Below are positions 8,360 to 16,607 of a DNA stretch of 64,000 nt, piece by piece. This DNA is from an uncultured Bacteroidales bacterium (lineage in GTDB: Bacteria; Bacteroidota; Bacteroidia; Bacteroidales; SZUA-534): contig CADASL010000006.1 in NCBI GenBank assembly GCA_902790595.1, positions 124,001 to 188,000 on the forward strand, written 5' to 3'. Each line of letters begins with the position of its first letter. Position 1 is the stretch's first letter. The position numbers were made by a program, and so were the translations under genes. The notes beneath the pieces were generated by a model. It saw nothing but the letters and a program-made list of their open reading frames with translations. It was not told the origin of the DNA and made no database searches.

Positions 8360-9163
8360 TTATTTCCCCATTTCGAGCTTAACTTTCGTCAGCACACGCT
8401 TGGTGTAGAGCGGGAATTCAGCGTTCAGAATCCAGTTGTAGTAGCCTGGGTCCTTGCGGAACACATCTTTGACAGGCTGGTTCTTGTATTTGCCAAAGTT
8501 GAAAACCATCTCGTTTTTATCGTTGTAAACCAGATGGTTGGCAAAATCAGCGCTGCGTTTCTGTGCCGAGAATTCCGACAGGGCGTCAATGTCGTTCACA
8601 ACCGGTGTCGAAACCTTGCCCGAATTGTCTTTATACTCAACTCCTTGATAATGGTCGAGTTGTGCCATCAGCACATCGTAAGTTGCGCGGGTGTCGGCGG
8701 CAGCGCCGTGAGCGCCTTCCAACTCCTTGTGGCAGTAGAACTTATAGGCCGCGCTCAAGGTGCGTTGCTCCATCTTGTGGAAGATGACCTGCACATCGAC
8801 AAAGCGGCTGCGCGTGAAATCATAATCAACGCCGGCACGCTCAAACTCCTCGGCCAGCAGCGGAATGTCGAACTTGTTGCTGTTGAATCCGGCAAGGTCG
8901 CAACCCTCGATAATCTGCGCAAACTGTTTGCCAAACTGCTTGAATGTCGGCTTGTCGCGCACATCGTCGTCGGTGATGTGGTGCACGGCGGTGGCTTCCT
9001 CCGGAATGTGCATTTCGGGGTTGATGCGGTAGGCTTTCTGCTCCTCGCGGCCGTCGGGCCAAACCTTCAGATACGATATTTCAACAATGCGGTCGGTTAC
9101 GATATTGATGCCGGTGGTCTCCAAATCGAAGAAGACAATCGGGCGTTTGAGCGATAATTTCAT
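8360..9163 (-). CDS. DnaQ-like 3'-5' exonuclease with C-terminal GKYK-type domain
   Basis: The N-terminal 180 residues form a DEDDh exonuclease domain: ExoI FFDLETTG, ExoII GFNSNKFDIPLL, ExoIII GAHGAAADTRATYDV. It resembles the DNA polymerase III epsilon subunit and relatives but is a stand-alone protein of 267 residues. The C-terminal part (MVFNFGKYKNQPVKDVF) is a short domain often found after such exonucleases. A likely role is DNA repair or proofreading-type trimming. The ATG at 9163 is chosen over a TTG at 9172. Confidence 0.9.
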   Translation of the reverse strand: MKLSLKRPIVFFDLETTGINIVTDRIVEISYLKVWPDGREEQKAYRINPEMHIPEEATAVHHITDDDVRDKPTFKQFGKQFAQIIEGCDLAGFNSNKFDIPLLAEEFERAGVDYDFTRSRFVDVQVIFHKMEQRTLSAAYKFYCHKELEGAHGAAADTRATYDVLMAQLDHYQGVEYKDNSGKVSTPVVNDIDALSEFSAQKRSADFANHLVYNDKNEMVFNFGKYKNQPVKDVFRKDPGYYNWILNAEFPLYTKRVLTKVKLEMGK

Positions 9164-9212
9164 ATTCTTCAAAAAAACGGAATGCGCCGATAAAGCGCAC
9201 TCCCATAATAAT

Positions 9213-9668
9213 TTACAACGATGCCAAAATCTCTTTCACTTTTTGTGCGATGGCGCGGCTCTCGGCCTTGCCGCTCAACTGCTTGTTGGCGGTGCCCATC
9301 ACCTTGCCCATATCCTGCGGACCTTTGGCGCCCACAGCCTCAACAATCTTGCGAACCTCAGCCTCAATTTCGGCCTCGCTCAACTGTGCGGGCAGATATT
9401 GCGAGATAACTTTGGCTTGGAACATCTCGCTGTCAGCCAACTCGTTACGGCCGCCGTTGCGATACAATTCCGCCGACTCCTTGCGCTGTTTCACAAGTTT
9501 CTGAATCACCTTCAACTCGGTGTCTTCCGACAGGGTTTCCGATGCGCCCTTCTCGGTTTTTGCCAACAGGAATGCGGCTTTGATGGCTCTCAAGGCCTCA
9601 AGTTTCTCTTTCTCTTTAGCCAGCATTGCGGCTTTGATGTCGTTTTCGACTTTCTCGTATAAGCTCAT
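9213..9668 (-). CDS. yqeY: GatB/YqeY family protein
   Basis: YqeY proteins resemble the C-terminal tRNA-binding part of amidotransferase subunit GatB, but their cellular role is not firmly known. The 151-residue product starts MSLYEKVENDIK and keeps the family sequence AMLAKEKEKLEALRAIKAA and the C-terminal block DMGKVMGTANKQLSGKAE. The upstream TTG at 9674 adds two residues and is not preferred. It lies 49 bases from the exonuclease gene in the same direction. Confidence 0.92.
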   Translation of the reverse strand: MSLYEKVENDIKAAMLAKEKEKLEALRAIKAAFLLAKTEKGASETLSEDTELKVIQKLVKQRKESAELYRNGGRNELADSEMFQAKVISQYLPAQLSEAEIEAEVRKIVEAVGAKGPQDMGKVMGTANKQLSGKAESRAIAQKVKEILASL

Positions 9669-9774
9669 AATCAAATATTTATATAGTTAGATTCTTCCTT
9701 TTTCGAATATCGTAAACGTAAGAAAAAAACGAAAACGGAAGGCAGATTTATTTTGGTTGATTTTGCTCGTGCAA

Positions 9775-10209
9775 TCAATGAATAATTAGTGCCGTCCAAA
9801 CGAGGAACCGTCCGGCCTTGCCGATGAGCAGCAGGATGAACGTTGGCAGTTTGGGCGTGCGGTAGAATCCGAGAGCCAGCACCAGCACATCGCCGATAAA
9901 CGGAACCCACGCCAGCAGAGCGAGCCACGTGCCGAACCGGTCGATTTTCGGTTTTTGCCGTGCAATGGTTTGAGGCTCAATGCGAAACGTCCTCTCAAGC
10001 CATTCCCATTTTGCAATCAGTCCGCAGTAGTATGTTGCAATGCTGCCCAGCCAGTTGCCGGCGGTTGCCACAACAAAGCACTCCCAAGGCCGCCCCATAG
10101 CCGCCAGCGCGCCAATGTAGAGCGCGTCGGAACTGAAAGGCACAATTGTGGCTGCCAGAAAATTGCCGATGAATAGGCCTATTAAGCCTAAGTCGCTGAG
10201 CGATAGCAT
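9775..10209 (-). CDS. YqaA / DedA-like small membrane protein
   Basis: This 144-residue inner-membrane protein belongs to the VTT (SNARE-associated/DedA-related) group, YqaA branch. It shows hydrophobic segments at about 8-28, 44-64, 92-112 and 120-142, the N-terminal proline and serine-rich turn ATIVPFSSDALYIG, and WVPFIGDVLVLALG. DedA-family proteins take part in lipid carrier recycling and membrane homeostasis; whether this short form does is not known. It is 9 bases downstream of the M20 deacetylase gene and likely cotranscribed. Confidence 0.85.
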   Translation of the reverse strand: MLSLSDLGLIGLFIGNFLAATIVPFSSDALYIGALAAMGRPWECFVVATAGNWLGSIATYYCGLIAKWEWLERTFRIEPQTIARQKPKIDRFGTWLALLAWVPFIGDVLVLALGFYRTPKLPTFILLLIGKAGRFLVWTALIIH

Positions 10210-10218
10210 ATAACCGGA

Positions 10219-11283
10219 CTAAAACACAATTTCTTTCAGCAGCTCAACATATCCTTCAATTCCGTTTTCAATCTCGCTCAAGGCGATGAATTCGTTGGCA
10301 GTGTGCGAGCGTGCCGAGTCGCCGGGGCCCATTTTCACCGTGGGGAAGGCGCCGCTGATGACAGCCTGGTCCGACGTGGTGGGAGAGAAGAACGTTTCAA
10401 TGCCAAGTTTTCGGGCCGCCGTAACAATGGGGTGCCGCTCGTCGATGGCCGATGCGTTTTTATTCAGCGAGCGAGGCGTGGCCACCGATTTGATGTTCTG
10501 CTGAATGATGTCCCACGTTTGGCGGTTGCTGTATTTTTCGGTTGTACGAACGTCAACAACAAACTTGCACGAGGCGGGAATCACGTTGTGCTGCGTGCCG
10601 GCCTGAATCTGCGTAACGGTCATTTTCACGTTGCCCAGCAGCGGGCTTTTTTCGGGAAATTGATACGTGTGCAGCCACTCAATATCTTTCATTGCAATGC
10701 TGATGGCGTTGATGCCGTCGGCGCGTGCGGCGTGGCCGGTCTTGCCTTCGGCTTCGCAGTCGAGCACCAGAAGGCCTTTTTCGGCAATGGCCATCTTCAT
10801 TCCGGTTGGCTCGCCCACAATTCCGGCAGTAACCATCGTTTTTAGTTGAGGCAGAACAAGATACATTCCGTTAGGTCCCGAAATCTCTTCTTCGGCCGAA
10901 GCCACAAACAATCGGTTGTAGGGCAGGCCGGTGTTGTCGGTAGCCAGAAAGGCGGCCAGCAGCGAGACAAGACTTGCGCCGGCATCGTTGCTGCCAAGTC
11001 CGATAAGGTTGCCGTCCTGTTCAACAGGCGAGTAGGGGTCAGATGCCCAGCCCTGCGCCGGTTTCACGGTGTCGAGATGCGAGTTGAGCATAAGCGTCGG
11101 GCGGCCGTCGGTAAAATCGTGGCAACGCACAATCAGGTTGTTGCCAACTCGCTCTGGTTGGTAGTAGCGGCTGGCAAACTCATTGGCCACAATGTCCGCA
11201 ACGTTTTTCTCGTCGCCGCTGACAGACGGTGTGGCAATCATCCGTTTCAAAAGACTGACGGCAGTGTCGGTTATGCTTTCCAT
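10219..11283 (-). CDS. argE: M20 family deacetylase, probably acetyl/succinyl-ornithine deacetylase
   Basis: The 354-residue product is a dinuclear zinc M20 amidohydrolase: LNSHLDTVKP (zinc His and catalytic Asp), GLGSNDAGASL (bridging Asp), ASAEEEISGPNG (catalytic Glu pair), VGEPTGM, and the last zinc His in RSHTANEF. Proteins of this type in Bacteroidota are usually assigned to ornithine biosynthesis, and some members of the phylum use N-succinyl rather than N-acetyl intermediates. No other arginine gene is nearby, so the substrate remains uncertain; DapE-type or carboxypeptidase activity is the alternative. The frame is open to 11493, but the upstream 70 residues look unlike the family and the ATG at 11283 (MESITDTAV) is chosen. 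Confidence 0.8.
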   Translation of the reverse strand: MESITDTAVSLLKRMIATPSVSGDEKNVADIVANEFASRYYQPERVGNNLIVRCHDFTDGRPTLMLNSHLDTVKPAQGWASDPYSPVEQDGNLIGLGSNDAGASLVSLLAAFLATDNTGLPYNRLFVASAEEEISGPNGMYLVLPQLKTMVTAGIVGEPTGMKMAIAEKGLLVLDCEAEGKTGHAARADGINAISIAMKDIEWLHTYQFPEKSPLLGNVKMTVTQIQAGTQHNVIPASCKFVVDVRTTEKYSNRQTWDIIQQNIKSVATPRSLNKNASAIDERHPIVTAARKLGIETFFSPTTSDQAVISGAFPTVKMGPGDSARSHTANEFIALSEIENGIEGYVELLKEIVF

Positions 11284-11561
11284 AAATTCAGTTTTATGCA
11301 AAAGTAAAGGTGTGAACTGTAATTTCAACGTTTTGCCGAAAAATCTTTTATCCATTTGCTGGAAGTAGCCGTTTGCGCTTTGTTGAAGAAAAAACGGGGC
11401 TGAATATCTGCGAATCGGCTTGACTGTCACACAGAAAAAACTGTCGGAATGCGCGGATGGGTTGGCCTTGCAGCAGGACTTTGCCGCGAGCACAGAATAA
11501 AATTATCTGCTTGCATACCAAACATTACGCTAATTTTGTTGGAGTGGGGCAATATTTTCGT

Positions 11562-11591
11562 TTGTAAAAAACGAAACCAATGCTAAATTTG
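11562..11591 (+). promoter_or_regulatory. Bacteroidota-type promoter for the zap genes
   Basis: TTTG (11562-11565), an 18-base spacer and TAAATTTG (11584-11591) match the primary sigma factor consensus of the phylum (TTTG, about 19, TAnnTTTG). The predicted start near 11598 lies 11 bases before the ATG at 11609. A second -10-type word, TAATTTTG, is at 11531-11538. The rest of the 325-base gap 11284-11608 shows no gene. Confidence 0.65.
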
Positions 11592-11608
11592 TAGGAAATT
11601 TTTGTCAG

Positions 11609-11899
11609 ATGGAGACCGAGCAACTTATCGACTCATTTAAAAGCAAATTCGCGGCGCTTGTTGAGAAATACAACGGGCTGAAGGCTGAGAATGCGCGTCT
11701 GGTCGGTGAGAATGCCGAACTTCGACAGAAATTGGAAGAGAAGGATAAAGAATTGGATAACAGCAAGAAAGAACAAAATACACAACAATTAGCGAATACA
11801 TTTTTGGCGGCTAGCGGCAACGATCCGCAAGAAGCCAAAAACAAGATAAATAAAATAGTGCGGGAGATTGACAATTGCATCGCCCTATTGAACCGATAA
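11609..11899 (+). CDS. Short coiled-coil protein, ZapB-like
   Basis: The 96-residue protein is mostly one acidic coiled coil (residues 8-55, ALVEKYNGLKAENARLVGEN with heptad spacing), followed by a shorter helical end containing AKNKINKIVREIDNCI. It sits 15 bases before zapA behind a good promoter, so both are made together. By size, coiled-coil nature and context it looks like a functional counterpart of ZapB, the ZapA partner at the division septum. Direct homology to gamma-proteobacterial ZapB cannot be shown by eye. Confidence 0.75.
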   Translation: METEQLIDSFKSKFAALVEKYNGLKAENARLVGENAELRQKLEEKDKELDNSKKEQNTQQLANTFLAASGNDPQEAKNKINKIVREIDNCIALLNR

Positions 11900-11914
11900 A
11901 AGATTGATTTTAAA

Positions 11915-12202
11915 ATGGATGGCGAATTTACTATAAACGTTGGCATTTGTGACAGGAATTATCCTATCAGAATCAATCGCAACGATGAGGAGAAAATAAG
12001 GAAGGCTGCAAAAAAGATAAACGATACAATTGCCCAATACAGGCAAGTGTATAACAGTAAAGACGGTCAGGATTTTCTTGCGATGGTGGCGCTTCAGTTC
12101 GCAACGCGAGTTGTGGAGAGTGAGGAGCACTTCGAAGTCCAGCCGGTTATTGAAGAATTAGGCAAACTCGACAGCCAACTGTCGGAATTGCTAAATGATT
12201 GA
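11915..12202 (+). CDS. zapA: Cell division protein ZapA
   Basis: ZapA binds FtsZ and promotes filament bundling at the Z-ring. The 95-residue product has the N-terminal strand INVGICDRNYPIRIN, the central EEKIRKAAKKINDTI helix and the MVALQFATRVV segment typical of ZapA. It follows the ZapB-like gene and precedes the 6S RNA and rny. The order zapA then 6S RNA is also seen in E. coli. Confidence 0.92.
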   Translation: MDGEFTINVGICDRNYPIRINRNDEEKIRKAAKKINDTIAQYRQVYNSKDGQDFLAMVALQFATRVVESEEHFEVQPVIEELGKLDSQLSELLND

Positions 12203-12241
12203 TAACAAGACGTTCTTTAACATATAAAAACCGAAATTTAT

Positions 12242-12433
12242 ACCCGCACCGGTTTGGAATAGTTTGGGAAACTCAACACTAAAATCTTAGGGGTTGCGTT
12301 TATTTCTGCGTAAGACAGGCCTCAACGCCGCAAGGCGTAACCATTTGGTTCAGTGGAAGTAAGAAACAGTCGCCGCAATCCCGCCTATATCATTATAGGA
12401 GTTTTCACAAAGACATTCCGGTGCGGTTTTTTT
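12242..12433 (+). ncRNA. ssrS: 6S RNA
   Basis: 6S RNA binds the housekeeping RNA polymerase holoenzyme and mimics an open promoter. The sequence folds in the expected way. The closing stem pairs CCGCACCGG (12244-12252) with CCGGTGCGG (12418-12426), next to a T7 run. A second stem pairs AAACTC (12269-12274) with GAGTTT (12399-12404). The central bubble carries the hairpin CCTATA-TCAT-TATAGG (12384-12399, abutting the second stem). The apical stem pairs GGGGTTGCG (12290-12298) with CGCAATCCC (12374-12382), and a GCAA tetraloop hairpin lies at 12325-12338. The length of about 190 nt and position between zapA and rny fit. A boxA-like CGTTCTTTAACA precedes it at 12211-12222. Exact ends are estimated. 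Confidence 0.8.
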
Positions 12434-12454
12434 ATTATATAACACAATAAATAT

Positions 12455-13993
12455 ATGGACAAAACATTATTGGTAGTTGCAATCGTGGCAGCAATAGCGG
12501 GAGGTTTGATAACCTTTATAGTGCTGAAGGTTGCATTGAAGAAAAAAACAAAACAGCTGGTGCAAGATGCTGAGGCTGAAGCAGAAATGATAAAGAAGGA
12601 GAAGGCATTGCAGGCTAAGGAGAAGTTTCTGCAACTGAAGGCTGAGCACGAGAAGGTGATTAACGAGCGCAACAGCAAACTTGCCGCCGCCGAAAACAAA
12701 CTTAAACAAAAGGAAGCCGGCATCAATCATCAGATTGAGGAGTACAACCGTAAGAAAAACGAGGTTGACGCCGTCAAGGAAAAACTGAACTCTCAACTCG
12801 AAATTGTTGAAAGAAAGAACGAAGAACTCGAAAAACTTCACAAACAGCAAGTTGACCAATTGGAGTCGATTTCGGGACTTTCGGTTGAGGACGCTAAGGC
12901 TCAACTGATGGATTCGCTCAAGGCTGAGGCACGCACGCAGGCAATGTCGGAAATCAATGAGATTATGGACGAGGCCCGTTTGTCGGCCAACAAAGAGGCT
13001 AAACGCATTATTCTGCAAACCATTCAGCGCGTTGCTTCGGAGCAGGCCATCGAGAATTCGGTTACCGTCTTCCATATTGAGAACGACGACATAAAAGGCC
13101 GCATCATCGGTCGTGAGGGCCGTAACATCAGGGCTTTGGAGGCAGCCACGGGTGTTGAGATTATTGTTGATGACACACCAGAGGCCATCATTCTTTCGGC
13201 TTTCGACCCAGTTCGCCGCGAGGTTGCCCGTCTGGCTCTGCATCAGTTAGTTACCGACGGCCGCATTCACCCGGCACGCATCGAGGAGATTGTTGCCAAA
13301 ACGCAGAAAATGGTTGAGGAAGAGATGATTGAGACCGGTAAACGCACCGCCATCGACCTTGGCATACACGGTCTGCATCCTGAACTTATCCGACTCATCG
13401 GTAAAATGAAATACCGCTCATCGTATGGTCAGAACCTGCTTCAGCACTCGCGCGAGGTGGCCAATTTGGCAGCCATTATGGCATCGGAACTCGGACTGAA
13501 CGCAAAGGCCGCCAAACGTGCCGGCTTGCTTCACGATATCGGCAAAGTGCCTGACGACGAGCCGGAGTTGCCGCACGCAATTCTGGGTATGAACCTTGCC
13601 GAAAAATACAAGGAGAAACCCGATATCTGCAACGCCATTGGCGCCCACCACGACGAGGTGGAGATGTCGACGCTGATTGCCCCGATTGTGCAGATTTGCG
13701 ACGCTATTTCGGGTGCACGTCCTGGCGCACGCCGCGAGGTTGTGGAGTCGTACATCAAGCGTCTGAAGGAACTCGAGGATTTGGCGCTTTCGTACCCTGG
13801 CGTACTCAAGACCTACGCAATTCAGGCGGGCCGCGAGTTGCGCGTGATTGTGGGCAGCGAAAAGGTGAGCGATGCCGAGGCCGAGTCACTCTCGTTCGAC
13901 ATTGCCAAGAAGATTCAGGATGAGATGACCTATCCAGGACAGATTCGCATCACAGTCATTCGCGAAACCCGCGCCGTAAGTTACGCGAAGTAA
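12455..13993 (+). CDS. rny: Ribonuclease Y
   Basis: RNase Y is a membrane-anchored endoribonuclease that starts mRNA decay. The 512-residue product has the standard layout: an N-terminal membrane helix (residues 5-26), a long charged coiled coil (to about 165), a KH RNA-binding domain ([16 protein letters not shown] near 210) and an HD phosphohydrolase domain ([17 protein letters not shown] near 350). The ATG at 12455 directly follows the 6S RNA terminator, and a terminator hairpin follows the stop. Confidence 0.96.
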   Translation: MDKTLLVVAIVAAIAGGLITFIVLKVALKKKTKQLVQDAEAEAEMIKKEKALQAKEKFLQLKAEHEKVINERNSKLAAAENKLKQKEAGINHQIEEYNRKKNEVDAVKEKLNSQLEIVERKNEELEKLHKQQVDQLESISGLSVEDAKAQLMDSLKAEARTQAMSEINEIMDEARLSANKEAKRIILQTIQRVASEQAIENSVTVFHIENDDIKGRIIGREGRNIRALEAATGVEIIVDDTPEAIILSAFDPVRREVARLALHQLVTDGRIHPARIEEIVAKTQKMVEEEMIETGKRTAIDLGIHGLHPELIRLIGKMKYRSSYGQNLLQHSREVANLAAIMASELGLNAKAAKRAGLLHDIGKVPDDEPELPHAILGMNLAEKYKEKPDICNAIGAHHDEVEMSTLIAPIVQICDAISGARPGARREVVESYIKRLKELEDLALSYPGVLKTYAIQAGRELRVIVGSEKVSDAEAESLSFDIAKKIQDEMTYPGQIRITVIRETRAVSYAK

Positions 13994-14019
13994 CGGTCGA
14001 CGCACAATCAATATTATTG

Positions 14020-14053
14020 CCGAAGCCGATTGAACGTCGGCTTTCGGTTTTTT
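14020..14053 (+). terminator. Intrinsic terminator after rny
   Basis: CCGAAGCCGA (14020-14029) pairs with TCGGCTTTCGG (14037-14047) with a single bulge, followed by six T residues. It separates rny from the sugar genes. The following 90 bases are low-complexity noncoding DNA. Confidence 0.8.
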
Positions 14054-14145
14054 AAAGAGAAGTTGAGTAATGTTTAAAGAGTAATGAGTAAAGGTTGTGT
14101 AACTTGCTCGTAATTCGTAACTCGTAATTAAAACATAGATCGACT

Positions 14146-15273
14146 ATGAACCCGTTACAAATGGTTGACCTTAAGAGTCAGTATCAGCGGATTAAGCCGC
14201 AGATTGACAATGCCATTCAAGGTGTGATTGACAGTTGTCAGTTTGTGAAAGGTGCTGAAGTTAAGACGTTTGAACAGGAGCTGGCGCAGTATTTGGGTGT
14301 GCGCCACGCCATTGCTTGTGGCAACGGCACCGACGCTCTGCAAGTGGCGCTTATGGCTCTCGGACTGAAGCCAGGCGACGAGGTGATAACCACCGATTTT
14401 ACGTTTATTGCAACCGTTGAGGTGATTGCTCTGCTTGGACTCAAACCGGTTTTGGTTGATGTCGATAGAGAGACGTTTAATATTGATATACAGGGAATTG
14501 AGAAAACTGTCACACCGCACACAAAAGCCATTGTGCCGGTTCATCTTTTCGGGCAGTGCGCCAATATGGAGGCGATTATGGAAATAGCTGCAAAACACAA
14601 TCTGTATGTGGTTGAGGACACAGCGCAGGCTCTTGGCGCAGAATACCGCTTTAGCAACGGCTCGACAAAAAAGGCGGGAACCATTGGCAACATTGGCTGC
14701 ACATCGTTTTTCCCGTCGAAAAACCTTGGCTGCTACGGTGATGGCGGTGCGCTCTTCACTAATGATGACGCGCTTGCCGAGCAAATCCGCAGCCTGACCA
14801 ACCACGGAATGAAGGTGCGCTACCATCACGACCAGATTGGCGTCAACTCGCGTCTGGACACCATTCAGGCGGCCATTCTGCGCGTGAAACTTCCGCATCT
14901 TGATGAGTATAATCAGGCCCGACGCACCGCTGCGGAGAAATACAACGCCGCATTGTCGGAAATATCTGATATTGAAACACCTGCAACGGCAGCATTCACC
15001 AATCACATTTTCCATCAGTACACGCTGAAAGTGAAAAACGGCCGTCGCGACGCGCTGAAACGCCACCTTGACGAGCAGGGTATTCCGAATATGGTTTATT
15101 ATCCGATTCCACTGCACCAGCAAAAAGCATTTGCGCCTTATATGACTGAAAATGATAACTTTCCAATGTCAGAAGCAATATCGGGCGAGGTGCTTTCGTT
15201 ACCAATGCACACCGAACTTGACGATGAGCAGATTTTGCGGATTACGACGGCGGTGAAGGAGTTTTTCGGTTGA
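14146..15273 (+). CDS. wlbC: DegT/DnrJ/EryC1/StrS aminotransferase, WlbC/WbpE-like
   Basis: PLP-dependent sugar aminotransferase of 375 residues. The cofactor lysine lies in FFPSKNLGCYGDGGA near residue 190; DTAQALGAEY provides the PLP aspartate near 165. With the acetyltransferase at 15322 and the oxidoreductase at 16608 it forms the set that converts UDP-GlcNAc uronic acid to UDP-2,3-diacetamido-glucuronic acid: oxidation, transamination of the 3-keto sugar, then N-acetylation. The symbol rests mainly on this context, since DegT family members are hard to separate by sequence alone. The step-one dehydrogenase (WbpA type) is not in the window. Confidence 0.82.
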   Translation: MNPLQMVDLKSQYQRIKPQIDNAIQGVIDSCQFVKGAEVKTFEQELAQYLGVRHAIACGNGTDALQVALMALGLKPGDEVITTDFTFIATVEVIALLGLKPVLVDVDRETFNIDIQGIEKTVTPHTKAIVPVHLFGQCANMEAIMEIAAKHNLYVVEDTAQALGAEYRFSNGSTKKAGTIGNIGCTSFFPSKNLGCYGDGGALFTNDDALAEQIRSLTNHGMKVRYHHDQIGVNSRLDTIQAAILRVKLPHLDEYNQARRTAAEKYNAALSEISDIETPATAAFTNHIFHQYTLKVKNGRRDALKRHLDEQGIPNMVYYPIPLHQQKAFAPYMTENDNFPMSEAISGEVLSLPMHTELDDEQILRITTAVKEFFG

Positions 15274-15321
15274 AAATTTTGTTTGTGTTTGCGTTTTTAG
15301 TTTGTGTTAAGAAATAGAATT

Positions 15322-15900
15322 ATGAGCGACAACGGCTTTTTTGCACACGAATCAGCGATTATCGACGAAGGCTGCACAATTGGCAGTGGCACAAAGATTT
15401 GGCACTTCTCGCACATTATGAGCGGCTGCACTATCGGTCACAACTGCAACATTGGGCAGAATGTGGTAATCTCGCCGCAGGTGGTGCTGGGCAACAATGT
15501 GAAGGTGCAGAACAACGTGTCGGTTTACACTGGCGTGACGTGTGAGGACGATGTTTTTCTCGGCCCTTCGGCGGTGTTCACCAATGTGATTAACCCGCGC
15601 AGCGCCATTGCCCGCAAAGACCAATACCGCCAGACGCTTGTGCAGCGTGGCGCGTCGATAGGCGCAAACGCAACCATTGTCTGTGGCCATACTATTGGGC
15701 GTTACGCCTTGATTGGTGCGGGCGCCGTGGTGACCAAAGACGTGAAACCCTACGCACTTGTGGTTGGCAATCCCGCCCGGCAGACAGGCTGGGTTAGTGA
15801 GTACGGCCACAAATTGAAATTCGACAGCAACTGCATTGCCGTCTGCCCCGAAAGTGGCAAACGCTACAAATTAACTGACGGAGAGGTTACGGAGATGTGA
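15322..15900 (+). CDS. wlbB: Sugar N-acetyltransferase, left-handed beta-helix, WlbB/WbpD-like
   Basis: The 192-residue product is built of hexapeptide repeats ([51 protein letters not shown]), giving a trimeric left-handed beta-helix acyltransferase. The sequence [14 protein letters not shown] and the closing [16 protein letters not shown] are characteristic of WbpD/WlbB, which acetylate the 3-amino group of the UDP-sugar using acetyl-CoA. The ATG at 15322 ([10 protein letters not shown]) is preferred to an upstream TTG at 15304. It lies 48 bases after wlbC. Confidence 0.88.
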   Translation: MSDNGFFAHESAIIDEGCTIGSGTKIWHFSHIMSGCTIGHNCNIGQNVVISPQVVLGNNVKVQNNVSVYTGVTCEDDVFLGPSAVFTNVINPRSAIARKDQYRQTLVQRGASIGANATIVCGHTIGRYALIGAGAVVTKDVKPYALVVGNPARQTGWVSEYGHKLKFDSNCIAVCPESGKRYKLTDGEVTEM

Positions 15901-15927
15901 TTTTTTAATATTGTATTATAGATAGTT

Positions 15928-16488
15928 ATGTCAACAGCATTAGAGCAAGTTTTGTTAAAGTTTAATGCTAGAGAAGCAACTGAATCCACAATTCTTGACA
16001 AATTCAGAGAAATCGCCAATGTAGCATTATATGGAGGCTATTTTCTTGTTAATGGTGAAACTCGAATATATCCCATCGAAATTGAATTCTATCTTCACGG
16101 TGAACGAGAAAAAGAACCAAATTGGATGACAGATAAAAAAATGATTCATAGGAACGGAAAGGATAAAGTTCCGTATTTCCCGAACACTGGCTCTCTGTTT
16201 CCACACACATTCGGTGTAGATGTTACTTTTGAAAATGAAAAAGAAGAATATCGCGCATCTTTTTTGGTTAGAAAATATAGATACAAGAAAAATGGGGAGA
16301 CAATAGCTAATCCTACTTATCTGTGGGAAGATATATTTGGGTATAACACGTTCGCGGGAACAGGCTTTGTAATCAAATGGATTGATGAGCCATCTATTGT
16401 CAAAGATACCATAACAAATACGCGTTTGAATCTCAAAGGAGAAGATGGCAAGCAAGACCCTAAACCTTGGCGATTTACGAAAGTTTGA
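15928..16488 (+). CDS. Conserved-looking hypothetical protein, AT-rich insert
   Basis: I do not recognise this 186-residue protein. It has no signal peptide or membrane segment, is rich in charged and aromatic residues, and contains IYPIEIEFYLHG, SLFPHTFGVDVTFENEKEEYRASFLVRKY and a tryptophan-bearing end. The compact alpha/beta look suggests a soluble enzyme or binding protein. Base composition is clearly more AT-rich than both flanks, and it separates wlbB from wlbA, which normally sit together. It is therefore probably a later insertion. The ATG at 15928 follows wlbB by 27 bases. Confidence 0.75.
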   Translation: MSTALEQVLLKFNAREATESTILDKFREIANVALYGGYFLVNGETRIYPIEIEFYLHGEREKEPNWMTDKKMIHRNGKDKVPYFPNTGSLFPHTFGVDVTFENEKEEYRASFLVRKYRYKKNGETIANPTYLWEDIFGYNTFAGTGFVIKWIDEPSIVKDTITNTRLNLKGEDGKQDPKPWRFTKV

Positions 16489-16607
16489 TTCATATAAAAG
16501 AGATATTATTTCTTATTTTGGTCATCAATGAAATCTAAATATTCCCCTAATCATTGTACAAATTGCCATAATCAATAAATTTGCCAATTGGTAAAAACCT
16601 TGAACGA

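Noticed and set aside
11284..11493. N-terminal extension of the M20 deacetylase by 70 residues
   Set aside because: The extension is unlike the family and the ATG at 11283 aligns with the conserved start.
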